From Sambucus nigra (lineage: Eukaryota > Streptophyta > Magnoliopsida > Dipsacales > Adoxaceae), in contig OX422216.1 in NCBI GenBank assembly GCA_949130495.1, forward strand, positions 362,042,605-362,106,604: a stretch of DNA of 64,000 bases, in the 5' to 3' direction. Below the pieces are notes generated by a model, which was given only the letters and a program-made list of their open reading frames with translations, did no database searches and had not been told where the DNA came from. Positions 46,771-59,282 of this stretch are shown piece after piece. The translations under genes were made by a program, and so were the position numbers. How positions within the stretch are numbered: the stretch's first letter is position 1; each line of letters begins with the position of its first letter.

Positions 46771-48661
46771 AAATAGGCCACTGGACCTTTTGTAGTCGTT
46801 GGTCATCTCTGTGGGCATTTTCATCCCAAACCTTAGGAGCTAATCTAGTACTATGGGTAATTCCATGCCTCCCCCTTTTGATCGGATGCAGACGGTAATA
46901 TAAACTCATGTGAGGAGTGATAGAGCTTAATCAATGAAGATCGTGGGATGTGGGAGAAAGGATGGGCAAAGTTTGAGGAGTTTAAGTGAGATTATAGTTA
47001 TGTTGTGTATTTTTATAGGCATGATTTGGGCAGATGGGCTAAACTCTGGATTGTTGGTCTTGGTACTGCATTTAGCTAGGATGGCCATCAAATCTACTTA
47101 GACATTCGGTGCTTAGTCTGCATTCTCCATGAACAAATTACGAAGGTATATCTCAAATTTAATGGAAGCAGTAGAGGAAGCGAAATATTTTTGGGGTGGT
47201 TTGATAGAAGACCGAAGCCAATAGGGAGCCAGGCGAAATTCTGGGTTTGCGATTAACCTGAGAAGGACAAATAAATTTAGTTTATTTTTGGAGGAGGATG
47301 GGAGTATTTCTGGTATTTTCTTTTGAAAAAGAGGGAAAATGTGCTTTTGGTATTTTCATTTTTGGAAAAGAGGGATCAAAGGAAAATCCTCAACTTGATT
47401 ATTATTATTATTAGGTTTCACTTTTATTACATTTGCCTAAATTCAAGGAAAATGGAGGATATGATCTAAACCTATGGAAAAGATAGGGTATAAGATGTAA
47501 GACACAGCTTAGCTTGTTTCCTAGCTCAAGAACAGGTCCTATTTTAAAAATGGGCAAAAGAGTGCAAAAATGCAATCGGTATGGCAACTCGGAATTTTGA
47601 CAGAGTTTATCATAATAGCTGAAAAACTAAATGTGAATGTCCTAAGGCGGTTGCCTATATGAGGTTTATGCACTTAGTGTGTTAATGGAAGGGTTTACCC
47701 CTATGTCATGACCTCCACAATATACATCTTGCCTATAAGGGCAATAATTCATCAGCACGTATGGACAAGTCATTTAATACCCCTTTGTCATTACCTCCAT
47801 GATGTGGGGGAACCATTCGATATACGTCCAAGGTATGAGGACAATGAAAGGTGAGAATCATATCGCTTAGGTTAACCACGCCCCGAAGGACTGGAACCCA
47901 TCACGAAGTGACCTCTTAGTATGGGACAAAATCTTGGTCAATATTTCCATACTTTGGTGATGTAGTGTGAAAAATGCATAATTTTTTATTAGTATCTTAT
48001 AGTGATCTTTTGTATGCTAAGTAAAGGCAGTAATACCACTATGAGGGAGAATATACATGTAGCACGAGATAAGAGGGATGATCATGTAATGTAAAGCTAG
48101 AATGGAGCATGAAGACTATATAAAACATGGTGATAGAGTGTGAAGTATGTGGATATACAAGTGACTAAGATATTTGTGCAAGTGAGAGAATAACATGGGA
48201 ATAGTGTGAGTGAAACAACAAATGAATATATACAAATAAAAGTGTGTGCTGGTGTGACTAAGCATGGATAAACCTCAAGTAGTGTGTGAAATGTGTAAAT
48301 GAACATGGAGATATATACAAGTGAGAAAAAGTGAGGGGTGTGCTAGTGAAGCTAAGCATGGATATTCTATAAGTAGTGTGTGGATAATGTAAGTAAAAGC
48401 GAGACTATATACGAGTGTGAGTGTGTAAAATGAGCATGGAGAATATATACAAGGGTGAAATATAATGAGCATGTACAAAGGAGTAAAGAGTGACATATAC
48501 ATGAGAGTAGTGCATAGTAGAGAGAAGCGTGAGATAAAATATACAAGATGTAAGCATAGGAGTAAAGGGGAACATATAGGTGGAGGAATATGTACGCATG
48601 TAGAAAAATAGGAGAGTAAAGAAGTAACACCCATGTGAAAATAGATTCTAGTCCATAAAAA

Positions 48662-48681
48662 AGTGCCAAGCAGAGTCGCCA
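48662..48681 (-). promoter_or_regulatory. Tat/Ogre-type primer binding site
   Basis: Minus-strand TGGCGACTCTGCTTGGCAC resembles the Arg-tRNA-type primer site known from Ogre/Tat elements and follows the LTR end GCCACA by one base. Confidence 0.65.
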
Positions 48682-48850
48682 GTGTGGCTATCTGGGTCAG
48701 ATTCCTTCTGCACAAGCCAACCCCAAAATTAGGACGAGGGGGAAGGGAAGAAGGAAATCCCTCTCCCTTTATTACCATGCATGTGTGGATTATTCGAGTA
48801 TATGGAGGTCCTCTTTTCACCACATGTGTCGGAATCTTCGCGGGTTGCCT

Positions 48851-50435
48851 TGTGATTCGGCATGAATATTGTATTTATTCACCCTTACACTTATGCATTT
48901 TAGCCCCCTCGGGTACCTTAATTTCAATATTTATGAGCCTTAACCAGATAACCTCCAATTTATATGTTAACGTGCTATATAAGGTATAATTAAAGTTTTT
49001 TTGGTATTCGGTGCTTAATGAGAAGTTCGGTAGGATTTCGGTGAAATTTTATCGACTTTTATAGCTTTGGGGGCATTTTAGTAATTTCAACATTTGGATT
49101 TTAATCCCGACCTCTTCACGAAAGTTCAAGCCCTTTGATTTCTCTTCATGTAACTACCGACGGTGTATGATTTTGAGTTGTATCAAATGAGTTATGACAT
49201 TTTTAGGATGGTTTTGACTTAAAAAGCACACTTAAGGGCACATTCAAGGGCATTTTAGTCATTTCATAATTTGGTTTTTTGGCATAATGTCTTCTTGGAT
49301 GTTGTATCCCTATGAGCTATCTTCGTGTAGCCTTCGACCATGCCTAATTCCAAGTTATAACGACGAACTTATGATATTTTTCGTAAAGTTGGACAAAGCT
49401 GAGAATAGCAGACTGTCAGGTGCGAATCGATTCGAACAAGTCCGAATCAATTTGGTTTGGCATCTGAGCCTACTTTTTATTTCCCCTATTTTTGAATCGA
49501 TTAGGTTTCCTATTTTTCCAGCTTTCTTATTCACTAGTTTTCCATTAGGGTTTATGTATAAAACCTTTTCATCTCATTTTGTTGAGATAATTCATTTTAC
49601 ATAGTTTTTCAGGGGTTTGTTTGGGAGCTTTGCCCTTTTCCCCCATTTTGGGTGTTTACCCCTTTGTTTGTAAGGATTGTTTATTACTATTCATTATCTT
49701 CTAGATTAGTTTTCTTGCTTTATTTCCATTGTATATTTAATTTTCATGCCTAATTAATCACTTTTAGTTGTTTAATTGGTCGTTTCATTTAGTTAATTGT
49801 TGTTTAATTAGTTTAATTCCATGTCTAGCCCGTAGATAACGGGTTGGGATCATGTTTCTGCCATTAATGGGCGTCAAGCTCCGAAAGTTAGTTTTTGGAG
49901 AAAATTGCATTTAATTGAAACCTCGTGTATTAAAGTCAAATTATTATGCATTTAACTTTCTTTGTCATGCAACGTTAGTGTTTATAGCGATGATCCGAAT
50001 TTAAGACGCGTGTGACCATTTTTGATTAAATGTTTTATCTTGCATTGTTGGGTTAAAATCCCTTCATGTTTGATGTTTATGATTAACTAAAAATGCTCGA
50101 TTAAATATTTTTGAACCAAAATTCTAATTCCGCGTGTTTATCCCATGGTGGGGATGTGAATCCAACTCTCGTTTTATTAAAATTCATGTTTAGATTTAAC
50201 TTCTTATTTTTTTTTCTTTTTCTCGTTTTAAACCCAAATCACCATTTACACTTTTACTCTTGAAGTGATAAATCCGTTACGATCTATACGACACTCCCTG
50301 TGGATTTCTTACAATACCCTACTTACCGCTATATATGTTTCGTAAGTGTAGTTGTAGTTTAGGTTTTTGCAATGAGGCGGTGAACCGAAAACAACGACAG
50401 TGCTTATACACAAGCACACGGATCGCACTTTATCA
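48851..50435 (+). repeat. 5' LTR of the non-autonomous Athila-like element
   Basis: It starts TGTGATTCGGCATGAATATT and ends GCACTTTATCA before the primer site. TATAAAA is at about 49557. The palindrome cassette 49423-49500 has CGAATCGATTCG at 49423 and a short gaatcgatt unit near 49493. Confidence 0.85.
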
Positions 50436-50438
50436 AAA

Positions 50439-50457
50439 TGGCGCCGTTATCATGGAG
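50439..50457 (+). promoter_or_regulatory. primer binding site of the non-autonomous element
   Basis: TGGCGCCGTTATCATGGAG resembles TGGCGCCGTTGCCGGGGA, the Asp-tRNA-type site of Athila-related elements, with changes in its 3' half. Confidence 0.75.
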
Positions 50458-50567
50458 TGTGTTTTAGATTGTAGTTGTTTTATTATTTCATAGTATTTTT
50501 TCTTTTGTGTTTGTATTCTTTGTTTTAACGTTTTTTGCAGGATAGCAGATTTGAGCGCTAAGAAACT

Positions 50568-51431
50568 TTGACTCCCGGTTGCGCACTTCCTTGCTTGGAT
50601 CTTTCATATACAAACAATTCGGTAAACATGTCCTATTTTTATAGTTTAGTGTATCATTCTAATGATTCTTACTGTGGGGATAGTTTTCAAGTTTTCCATT
50701 TTCAAGAATTTCTTAAGAACGAAAGGCTTGAAAACATTTATCATGATGTAAATCGTTGTTGGGAGCTTGAGTTAGATTCACTATTAGAATCCAGTGATGA
50801 TTTTTATTCCAATACTTATGAATTTGAAGATAAGTTTCAACCAAATGAGGATTTCGAAGTTCTAGAGTAGAGGAAGCCTGCTTTGGAAGAAACTTTTGTT
50901 CTTTTCACCCAAGGTGTTGATAGCCTTACTGGTACTGGATTGAGACTTGATGCACTTTGTAATGAAATTGATTCTTTTGCACAAATTAATGAGGAGGTGG
51001 AAACTTGTGTTTCACCTCAAATTTTTAAAGAACAATTCATTGAAAGGGAATCCTTCTTCCCCGAAATTCAATCTCCTTCCGACAATGAGTTGATTGAGAT
51101 TAAATTTAGTTCATTATCGTATGCGTTTTTTGCTTTTGAACCATTAAAGGTACCGATTGATTCCTATGAGTCGGTAGAAATTTTTGAAACTTCTACACCT
51201 TTTGCCGATGAGGACTCGTTGTCGGACTTGTTTTCCAAGATGGATTTTATCCCCATGTGTGCATCACCTCCCATTCCAATTGAAAAAACTTTGGGAAGTG
51301 AATCGATTTTTCTTGGACCCCAAGTGTGCCTCTCCCCCTTATTATCCAAATCCCCCATCATCCCCCAAAAATTTATAATTGGCGATGGTTCACCTTTTCC
51401 ACCACCCGCATGCCTTCCTTTGTTCAAATGA
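50568..51431 (+). pseudogene. uncharacterised ORF of the non-autonomous element, one in-frame TAG
   Basis: A single frame of 288 codons is interrupted only by TAG at 50868-50870; the part after the stop is 182 codons long. The likely start is the methionine at 50628 (MSYFYSLVYHSNDSYCG), because the first codons from 50568 are less protein-like. The product would be acidic, Phe/Ser-rich and Pro-rich at its end (SPLLSKSPIIPQKFIIGDGS, FPPPACLPLFK). I see no zinc knuckle, DLGA, RT or integrase motif and no signal peptide or clear membrane span. It occupies the place of gag-pol. I do not recognise the family. Its length in a non-autonomous element suggests recent selection or youth. Confidence 0.6.
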
Positions 51432-53601
51432 AATTCAAATCTTTCAGGAGTCATGTTTTCTTGGGAGGGTCCACCGTTGATCTTTCAAAGTCAAATTGTT
51501 GATTGGGTGGATCCCCAACTATATAGACTTCTAGTGTATAGTTAGTGTGAAGTCCAAATAGTTAGATTTTTAATTTTATTTCTTTCTTTTTAGCTTAATC
51601 TAGTGTAATTAGTTAAACTTTTTGTTATTTCTTTTCATTATGCTCGGTACTAACTTGTTTTGTAGATTCTTTGGACTCGTACTTATCCGGGGATCACTCC
51701 GATTTTGGGTAATATCCTTATTTTCCTATCTTTGTGTTGGGTTCTTAATGCTCATTGAGGACAAAGAGACATTTAAATTAGGGGGTGTGGGATATTCTAT
51801 CCATTTCTTGTGTAGTTTCGTGAATTTGATCACATGTTAGTTACAAAACATGCCTTTTGTTAAAAATTGAAAATTTCAAAAATATTTTCTTTCTTTTATT
51901 TTTCCTTTGTTGGGCATTTTGCCTTGTTTTCGATGAGAAGTTTCAATAAATGCCCGATCCAATTGACAACTAAATGATGCATGTTCTCAATTTTAGAAGT
52001 TATTAGACTTTAAACCTCAAATCATTGATATTACGAATAACTTCATGAATTAAACTTTATCCCATGAGCACATGCGCTTTTCTTGTTTTATTGATTTGGT
52101 TTTAGATTTTTATAACTCGATAATATTTTGCTGCATTGTATATACTTACACCGTGTGATATTTGGGCGTTCCTTCATTTGTGAGTGTTAAACACTATTAT
52201 TTCCTCTTTTAAAACGTTGAATTCGTCAGTAATCTCTCTATTCTTTTATTGATCGTTCATTATTTGAGTTTATATCCTGAAAAGTGTTACTTGAGCATGA
52301 TTTTCAAAATTATTTTGACTCAAGAATTGCGTAAACTTTATGAAATTACCATAGACCATCTTTGTTATATCACCCATATTATCCTTGACCTCACCTTATA
52401 TATTTTTGTAGTCAAACCCTTTGAGACTTAATATATCCTTTCGTTTCATCACCCAAAATCCCATAACCAACTTCACATAGAAGTTTTAAACCATACATAT
52501 TACCTTACACACCTTTGTTTGGAATGTTACTCGGGATTGATTGATGTTATTATCTTGCAATTGCAATTAAGCATGAAAAAAGTGAGAAAAGTAGAAAAAA
52601 GTGTAGTGAAAAAGAAAAGAAAAAGTGAAAAATAAAATAAAACAAAAGAAAAAGTTTGAAAAAGAAGAAAAGAAAAGAGAAAGTTATATATATTGTATAT
52701 AGTGTTCAATAACCTTTTTTTACTCTCTCCAATTTCATATGTAATGCTTGTTATGGAAATTATTTTCCAATTTTGAAATTACCCGCAAGTTTCCATTATC
52801 CCGAGTTTTCATCCCCGAACACTTTGAATCCGTATATATTTCTTTCATTTCGTACCCTAACCCCAAACCTGCATTATAACCCTATATAAATCCTATGTGA
52901 TCTTAGGGTGATTTTAATTCTTAAGTTGAAATAGTTTCATAATCTGTGAAAATGAATTTCACCTCCTTTAATGAGCGATATCTTTCATTGAGATTATAAT
53001 TTTTCATTTTTTATATAGCGTTCTTCATCAGTGACATGTGCGCGGCCTAGTTTCCATTTATATTTACTCTTTATACCCGCATGTCCCGTGTATTACCTCC
53101 CCTTTCATAGTGATTTAGTTTATTGAGTGTAATGGCCAATGAGGATTGATTTATGCATGCTTTTATGTTTATCCGGTTTATATAAGTTTTTCCCAAATCA
53201 TATTTTGCATGTGCTCACTCTCCTCTCACTCTTAAGGTTTCAATTCGACGAAGTTCATTCTATAATGTTCATAACAACGGACTTTAGTGTGAATTCATTC
53301 ACTTTGCTAATAACATGTTTGAAATATTTTTCGTTATTTTTGAGTTTGTCGCATGTTGATTGGGTATACATTCTGAGTAAACTTTGATATTTGTGGGTTT
53401 CATCCCTGAAAACCCTCACGGGGCGACACTCGTCCACTTGGGTAACCTAGGGATTTAACGGCTTATTGCATATGCTAAATGCAATCGTTCGCCCGTAATA
53501 GTGGAATTTATCCCCATTGTACATATCTCCTTTTTGCGATTTACTTGTTCTTCTTGCTTTGTACTACATTTCTAGGCACTAGCAATGTGTAAGTTAGGGG
53601 G
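51432..53601 (+). other. 3' UTR of the non-autonomous element with two polypurine tracts
   Basis: CATTGAGGACAAAGAG and then TTAAATTAGGGGGTGTGGG lie near 51744-51790; a second tract, AAGTTAGGGGG (53591-53601), abuts the 3' LTR. Between them is non-coding sequence with an A-rich run near 52570-52690. The last 200 bp match the Athila 3' UTR near 8570-8700. Confidence 0.75.
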
Positions 53602-55200
53602 TGTTATTCGACACGAATATTGTATTTATTCACCCTTATACTTATGAATTTTAGCCCCCTCGGGTACCTTAATTCCTATATATATGATTGTTAACCAGAC
53701 AACCTCTGTTTTATATGTTAACATGCTATATGAGGTATAATTGAGCTTTTGTAGTTATTGCAGTGCTTAGTGTGAAGTTCGATTGCATTCCGGTGAAATT
53801 CCGTCGACTTTTATAGCTTCGAGGGCATTTTAGTAATTTTAGCATTCGAATTTTAATTTGACCTCTTCATAAAATTTGACGGCCTTTAATTTATCTTCGT
53901 GTGGCCTCCGACGGTGCATGATTCTGAGTTGTATCGAATGAGTTATGACATTTTTAGCATGGTTTTGACTTCAAAAGCACACTCAAAGGCACATTCAAGG
54001 GCATTTTAGTCATTTCATAATTCGGTCCTGACGTGTTCTTGGATGTTTTACCCCTCTGAGTTATCTTTGTGTAGCCTCCGGACGTGCCTAATTTCGATCT
54101 ATAATGAAGAAGTTAAGATATTTTCCGTAAAGTTAGACAAAGCTGAGAATAGCATACTGTCAGGTGCGAATCGATTCGAACAAGTTCGAATCGATTAGAT
54201 TTAGCACCAGAACTTACTTTTTATTTCCCCTATTTTTGAACCGATTCGGTTCCTTCCGAATCGATTCGTTCCCCCATTTTTCCAGCTTTCTTATTTACTA
54301 GTTTTCCATTAGGGTTTATGTATAAAACCTTTTCATCTCATTTTGATGAGATAATTCATTTTACATAGTTTTTCAAGGGTTTGTTGGGGAGCTTTGCCAT
54401 TCTCCCCCATTTTGAGTGTTAACCCCTTTATTTGTAAGTATTATTTATTACTATTCATTATCTTCTAGCTTAGTTTTCTTGTTTTAATTCCATTGTATAT
54501 TTCATTTCCATGCCTAGTTAATTACTTTTAGATGTTTAATTTTTTGCTACATTTAGTTAATTGTTGTTTAAGTAGTTTAATTGCATGTCTAGCCCATAGA
54601 TAACGGGTTGGGATCCTATTTTCACCATTAATGGGCGTCGAGCTCCGAACTATAGTTTTTGGGGACAATTGCATTTAATTGAAACCTCGTGTATTAAAGT
54701 CGAATTATTATGCGTTTAACTTTCTTTGTCATGCAACGTTAGTGTTTATAGCAATAATCCTAATTTAAGATGCGTGTGACCATTTTTTATTAAATATTTT
54801 ATCTCGCATTTTTGGGTTAAAATCCCTTCATGTGTGATGTTTATGATTAACTAAAAATACTAAGTTAAATGTTTTCGAACTGAAATTCTAATTACACATG
54901 TTTATCCCATGGCGGGGATGTGATTCCAAATCTCGTTTTATTAAAATTCCTGTTTAGCTTTAATTTCTTTTCTTTTTTTCCTTTTTCTCATTTTAAACCC
55001 AAATCAGCTTTTACACTTTTATTCTTGAAGTGATAAATTTGTTACGATCTGTAGGACACTCCCTGTGGATTTCTTATGATACCTGACTTACTGTTATACT
55101 TGTTTCGCAGGTGTAGTTGTAGTTTAGGTTTTTGCATTAAGGCGGTGAACCGAAAATAATGATAGTGCTTCTACACGAGCACACGGTTTGCGCCCGATCA
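53602..55200 (+). repeat. 3' LTR of the non-autonomous Athila-like element
   Basis: It starts TGTTATTCGACACGAATATT and ends GCGCCCGATCA. TATAAAA is at 54321. The cassette 54167-54268 has CGAATCGATTCG at 54167 and 54257 with degenerate units between, more than in the 5' LTR. Confidence 0.85.
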
Positions 55201-56569
55201 CCTTGGATATAAAATTGGTCGTTATCAAATAGGGATAACATGAAGGCATGGATTCTCCAACCTACATTGCTCAAAAAAGGCAAAAGAATGCAGCGACCTC
55301 GAGAGAATGGAATCAATGTCATACCGATTCATAAACCAAGTGATTCAAAGGTTTGGGGGTTCAGTTACGGAATGGGAAAGTGTTAGGCACCCATTCCACC
55401 CTTTTGTTCTCTCATTGGCTATGTTCGTCTTCTCCTTTTATCCAAAGAGTGATGTTTGTGTACATGTGTGTAATATAAGTAACGGGATAAGGGAATCATC
55501 CGACTCGTGTTATGAAAAAGATGGAGCGGACTCATTCATATGAGTGGACCCTAAAATAATCATAAACATATGATGTAAGTTTTTGCCGAATCAAAAATCT
55601 CTATGAAAGAGAGAATGTGCATGTCGGACGAGATATAAATACATAGGAGTTCAAAACTCACAAAATAGATATAATAGAGTATAATGGACATTAAATAGAA
55701 AGAGAAAACTCAAATCTCGGGATTTGCCCGAGATGCCTATGTAGCCTAAGGGGCATCAAAGTCCACATAGTTCGAATATAGCATAGGAGTGGGTTTCAAC
55801 TCATAAAGCCAAATTTAAGACACCTCTTTGAGTGCTTTTGGGAATAATGTTTCAAGTGTGAAAATGTGAGAAAATAAATAAGTCTTACTTTTGGAATTTA
55901 CAAGTAAACCCGCTTTTCATCTTTTTTGGTTTTTATGAAAATAAGTTGTGTGAAATACTAATGATGAAAGTGGATATTATTTTATGTGAGATAATGGAAC
56001 AAAATTAAAAGATACCACAAAATGAGAATAAAGTGTATAATAACATTAAGTTAATAAACTAGAAAATAGATGAGGGTAGACCTCCTAGAAGACCTTTGTT
56101 ACTGAATTTGGAGATATGTACGCTGATTTTTGTAGTGGTATACGAGTGGTTTGATAGAATGAAGTAGGTGACTAAATGTGGTTGGAAAGTGAGGTGGGGA
56201 AATATTGGAAAATAGGATTTTTAGGTAATTAAAATTCTTCGATTTCGAGGGAATGTTTGTTGACTTCTAAAAGGGACTTCCTTCAGGAGTGAGGTCATGG
56301 GATCTTTATATAGTTCACTTTTAGGGTTGGGGTGACGATCGACATGGCCCATGGTAATCCTATTGGCATAACTCCTTCCTTAATGGGCAAGGAAAGTATA
56401 CCTTGCTCATAGGCTAAGGGTCTGTGGTGCCTATAGGTAGTCCAAAATGATTTTTTTTTTAAAAACAGGCATACAATGAAAATCATAAGCTCAAATTGCG
56501 CACGGCAGAGACAATTGGGAAAATAATTCAAATCCCTCCAAGGATATATTAAGCCACTCTTAGGTTTAT

Positions 56570-57130
56570 GAGTTGACCAAAGTCAAACGAGGCTTGAAAG
56601 CGCCCTATGGTCTCTAAACGGGGGTTTTAGAGTAAAACGGGTCGTTCGTGCGAACTGTGAGGCTGATTCATGCACGACATGAACCATTGGAAAGAAAACT
56701 CAGAGCCCTTTAAGATTTCTTTAACCTTCACTTGGCTTGGAGAGTTGATCAAGGTCAAATTGGGCCCGAAAGTTCCCGGTGGCCTTTTGAAGTAATACGA
56801 GTCGTTTGTGAAAACCATGAGGTCGATTCGCGCACGACATGGACTGTTAAAAGTGGGGGTCAGAGTTCTTCAAGGTCTCATTTATCTTCACTCGGGTTGG
56901 ATAGTTGAATGGAGTTGAATGTGGCCAGGAGTGCTCGATGGCCTCCATATCAGTACTCGCAATAAAAAGAATTGTGTGTGCGAACTGTATGGCCAATTTA
57001 GGTATGGACGGACTGTTACAAAGGGGATTTAAAGCCCTTTAAGGTTTCATTAATACTTTCTCAAGATGGAGAGTTGATAGGAGTCAAATGGGGCCCAAAA
57101 ATGACCGATAGCCTCTAGATTAGTAACCAG
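56570..57130 (-). repeat. tandem array of about 165 bp x 3-4 in the Tat-like LTR
   Basis: GAGTTGAYCAARGTCAAA-type phrases occur at 56570, 56742, 56902 and 57071, spaced 172, 160 and 169 bp. Each is followed by a gggcccgaaag-like phrase, a gtcgttcgtgcgaac-like phrase and a gcacgacatg-like phrase. Divergence between units is high. Confidence 0.78.
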
Positions 57131-59282
57131 AGTATGACCTAGGGTTTACGAAGGGAGGAAGATTGTTAGGGGCCTAAGAAGGTATGTAAGGGGGTACCAA
57201 GATGGGGTGTCTATAGTCCTACTTATTCCTCCACTCGATGGGTGAGTCGGGCCAATTATGACTTATAATGTCTTCTAGGATTCCATATTAGGGAAGTCAT
57301 TTGTGAGCGCATTTTCAACTTGAGGAGTTTAGCCACACCCATCATCCTCATTGGTTAGTCGATTGGGGTTAGGATACACTTTTCTCTATATATGAGGTCA
57401 TCCTTACCAACCTTATATAGGAGTTTTACTTTCACGTATCAAGATCTCCTTCCGCACTACATTCCATAGTGCGTGGTGTTAAAATTCTTATCACCTTTAA
57501 CACTGTTGTAGATGCCACCTCAGTGGTTACTACACATTCCTAGGCCCACGATGCCACCTTTCCCTAGCCTCCCGAGGAGCATATTCCTTGGTCTTCCATA
57601 CTTACTATTGTGTTTCTTCAGGTACCACCTAACCCCTTTATCACTTGTACCTCTGTGCGGACTATAGGATCCTTAATTGGGTAACATGTTTGTCCTTCTT
57701 TCCCCGGGGAAATTCTACCCAGTTGTTTGAGGATGTCATCCACTTTATGTATGTGATTAGCTAGAGGATGGTCATCGACCTTCTTGGGATGATATTGGTC
57801 TACATGGACTTTGAGCTAGACTTCGAGATGACACCTCTTTGACCGATTCTTTTTATATGAAGTGTTGGTTACACGCATGTATCTAGTTTCACAGGTACCT
57901 ATCATGCCATAAGATCTTCAGTTAATCTTTATATATATCATTAATGTGAATTATATTCTCCGTTCTGAAAGGAATTTTCCTCCTGAAATCCTTTGGCGGT
58001 ACACTAATCCACCTTCCTCCTCCTCTTTAGGGTCAATCCATACTTCTGAGTTCACCGGTACCCTCCCTTCCGAGTTTCAAGCTATACGTGATTTTTTTTA
58101 TAGGCTGAGTCCTTATGATATCTTCAGTAGGAGGACCGTGCCGAGCTGAGATGGTTGGAGGTTGAGATTATTGAGTCTAAATGGATACAATTTCAGTTGC
58201 TAGCATAATTTACATCTGAGGGTGAGCAACAAGATGGGATAGAGTCCCGTCTACTAGCCTACATTAAGGATATTACAACACTCAGAGCAGAGACAGGGAG
58301 CTAGCCCATTTGGAGCAGTTTTCGGGGATGCAGAGACAAGATATGTCCTTCCTCCATCTAGGAGTTGATTTTATACGACTGAGATTCATATATTTCATGT
58401 TTCACATTGTATCTGTTTAGCGGATTTTTGTATCGTGGTTCTTTTGTATCGAGCTTATTTTTGTTTAGACAGTTCTACTTGATGATTATGGGCAGATGTT
58501 ATCATAATGTAGTGTATGAATTTTTTTTATTCTTGGATATTTCTTTCCTACACTATATCTCTATTCTTTATTTTACTGCTTATACTGCTATTTATTATAT
58601 GTCACTTCTGGATATATATATATATATATATATATCACTGTCTAATTGTTGTCACTTCATATTCTCATGCTTATTTGGTACTTATGTTCATACTGTGATA
58701 TAATTTCCTCACATTACGATGGATACACATTACGTCTATACTTTTATTTGTATCCATTTCTATGAGATTTTGATGCAATACATTCTCTTTCCCTATCCCT
58801 TTGTCTTTTTCGGCCAAAAAGGGGGAGAGATTTATTGAGCGTAAGGGGAGTATTGACTATATTATTTAATTACTTTAAATTCTCCCATATGCCACGGGTA
58901 TTTTTGTTCCATTTGTCTAGGTTTTTGCATTAATGAGATTCAGATTATGCTACACAATATAACACTGATATAATCAGTAGGTGTTAGGTTGTCGGTGTCC
59001 ATTGTAATTTTTAAGGGGTTTTAGGATAGGCATGTAACAACCCGCGTAATTTTTGGGGTATTTTCAAAATTAAGGGGAAAAATAAATTTTGAGATAAAAT
59101 TATTTTTATTGCTCAAATATGTTGAATTTTATTTTTAAAGGCTAGAATTTCAAACGGTTTCGGAATTGGAATTAAAATGGAGCTTTAATTGAATTTTTAT
59201 TATCTAGAAGAGTCCTCAAAACATAAAACTCTCTAAGAGTCCTCGAAACATAAAACTCTCTAGTAAAAATAATATTTTTAGA

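Larger units (their letters stand above)
46447..48682 (-). mobile_element. Tat/Ogre-like element: leader and 5' internal part
   Basis: The minus strand runs from a primer site at 48681 into a long pyrimidine-rich leader and then into sequence with traces of coding near its left end. The left boundary is the start of H2. In the leader a unit of about 96-110 bp (agcatggata...agtagtgtgtg...aatgagcatggag) is repeated near 48245-48450, and two similar segments with tgtcatgacctcca/tgtcattacctcca lie at about 47706 and 47787. The several long minus-strand frames at 48275-48823 are products of this low-complexity leader. Confidence 0.55.
48851..55200 (+). mobile_element. complete non-autonomous Athila-like element without gag-pol
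   Basis: Two LTRs (48851-50435 and 53602-55200) flank 3.2 kb of internal DNA with a TGGCGCCGTTA-type primer site, one unrecognised reading frame, a long 3' UTR and a polypurine tract. The 3' UTR and its two purine tracts match the Athila element at 7066-8714. CCTTG at 48848-48852 and 55201-55205 looks like a 5-bp target duplication, which would place the LTR start at TGATTCGG (48853), two bases inside the aligned start. It is inserted in a Tat-like LTR. Confidence 0.85.
48683..57215 (-). repeat. Tat/Ogre-like LTR, interrupted by the non-autonomous Athila-like element
   Basis: The minus-strand start is TATAGACACCCCATC at 57215 (the family usually starts TGTAGACACCC) and the end is GCCACA at 48683. 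Without the insertion it is about 2.2 kb. Minus-strand GGTGCCTAACACTTTCCCAT (about 55395) is a phrase I associate with Tat LTRs. It contains a tandem array at 56570-57130. No long host-like frame is present. Confidence 0.6.

Noticed and set aside
48275..48823. 182-codon minus-strand ORF and overlapping frames rich in His, Leu, Tyr and Ser
   Set aside because: Low-complexity, pyrimidine-rich leader of the Tat-like element with internal repeats; several frames are open at once and none looks like a protein family.
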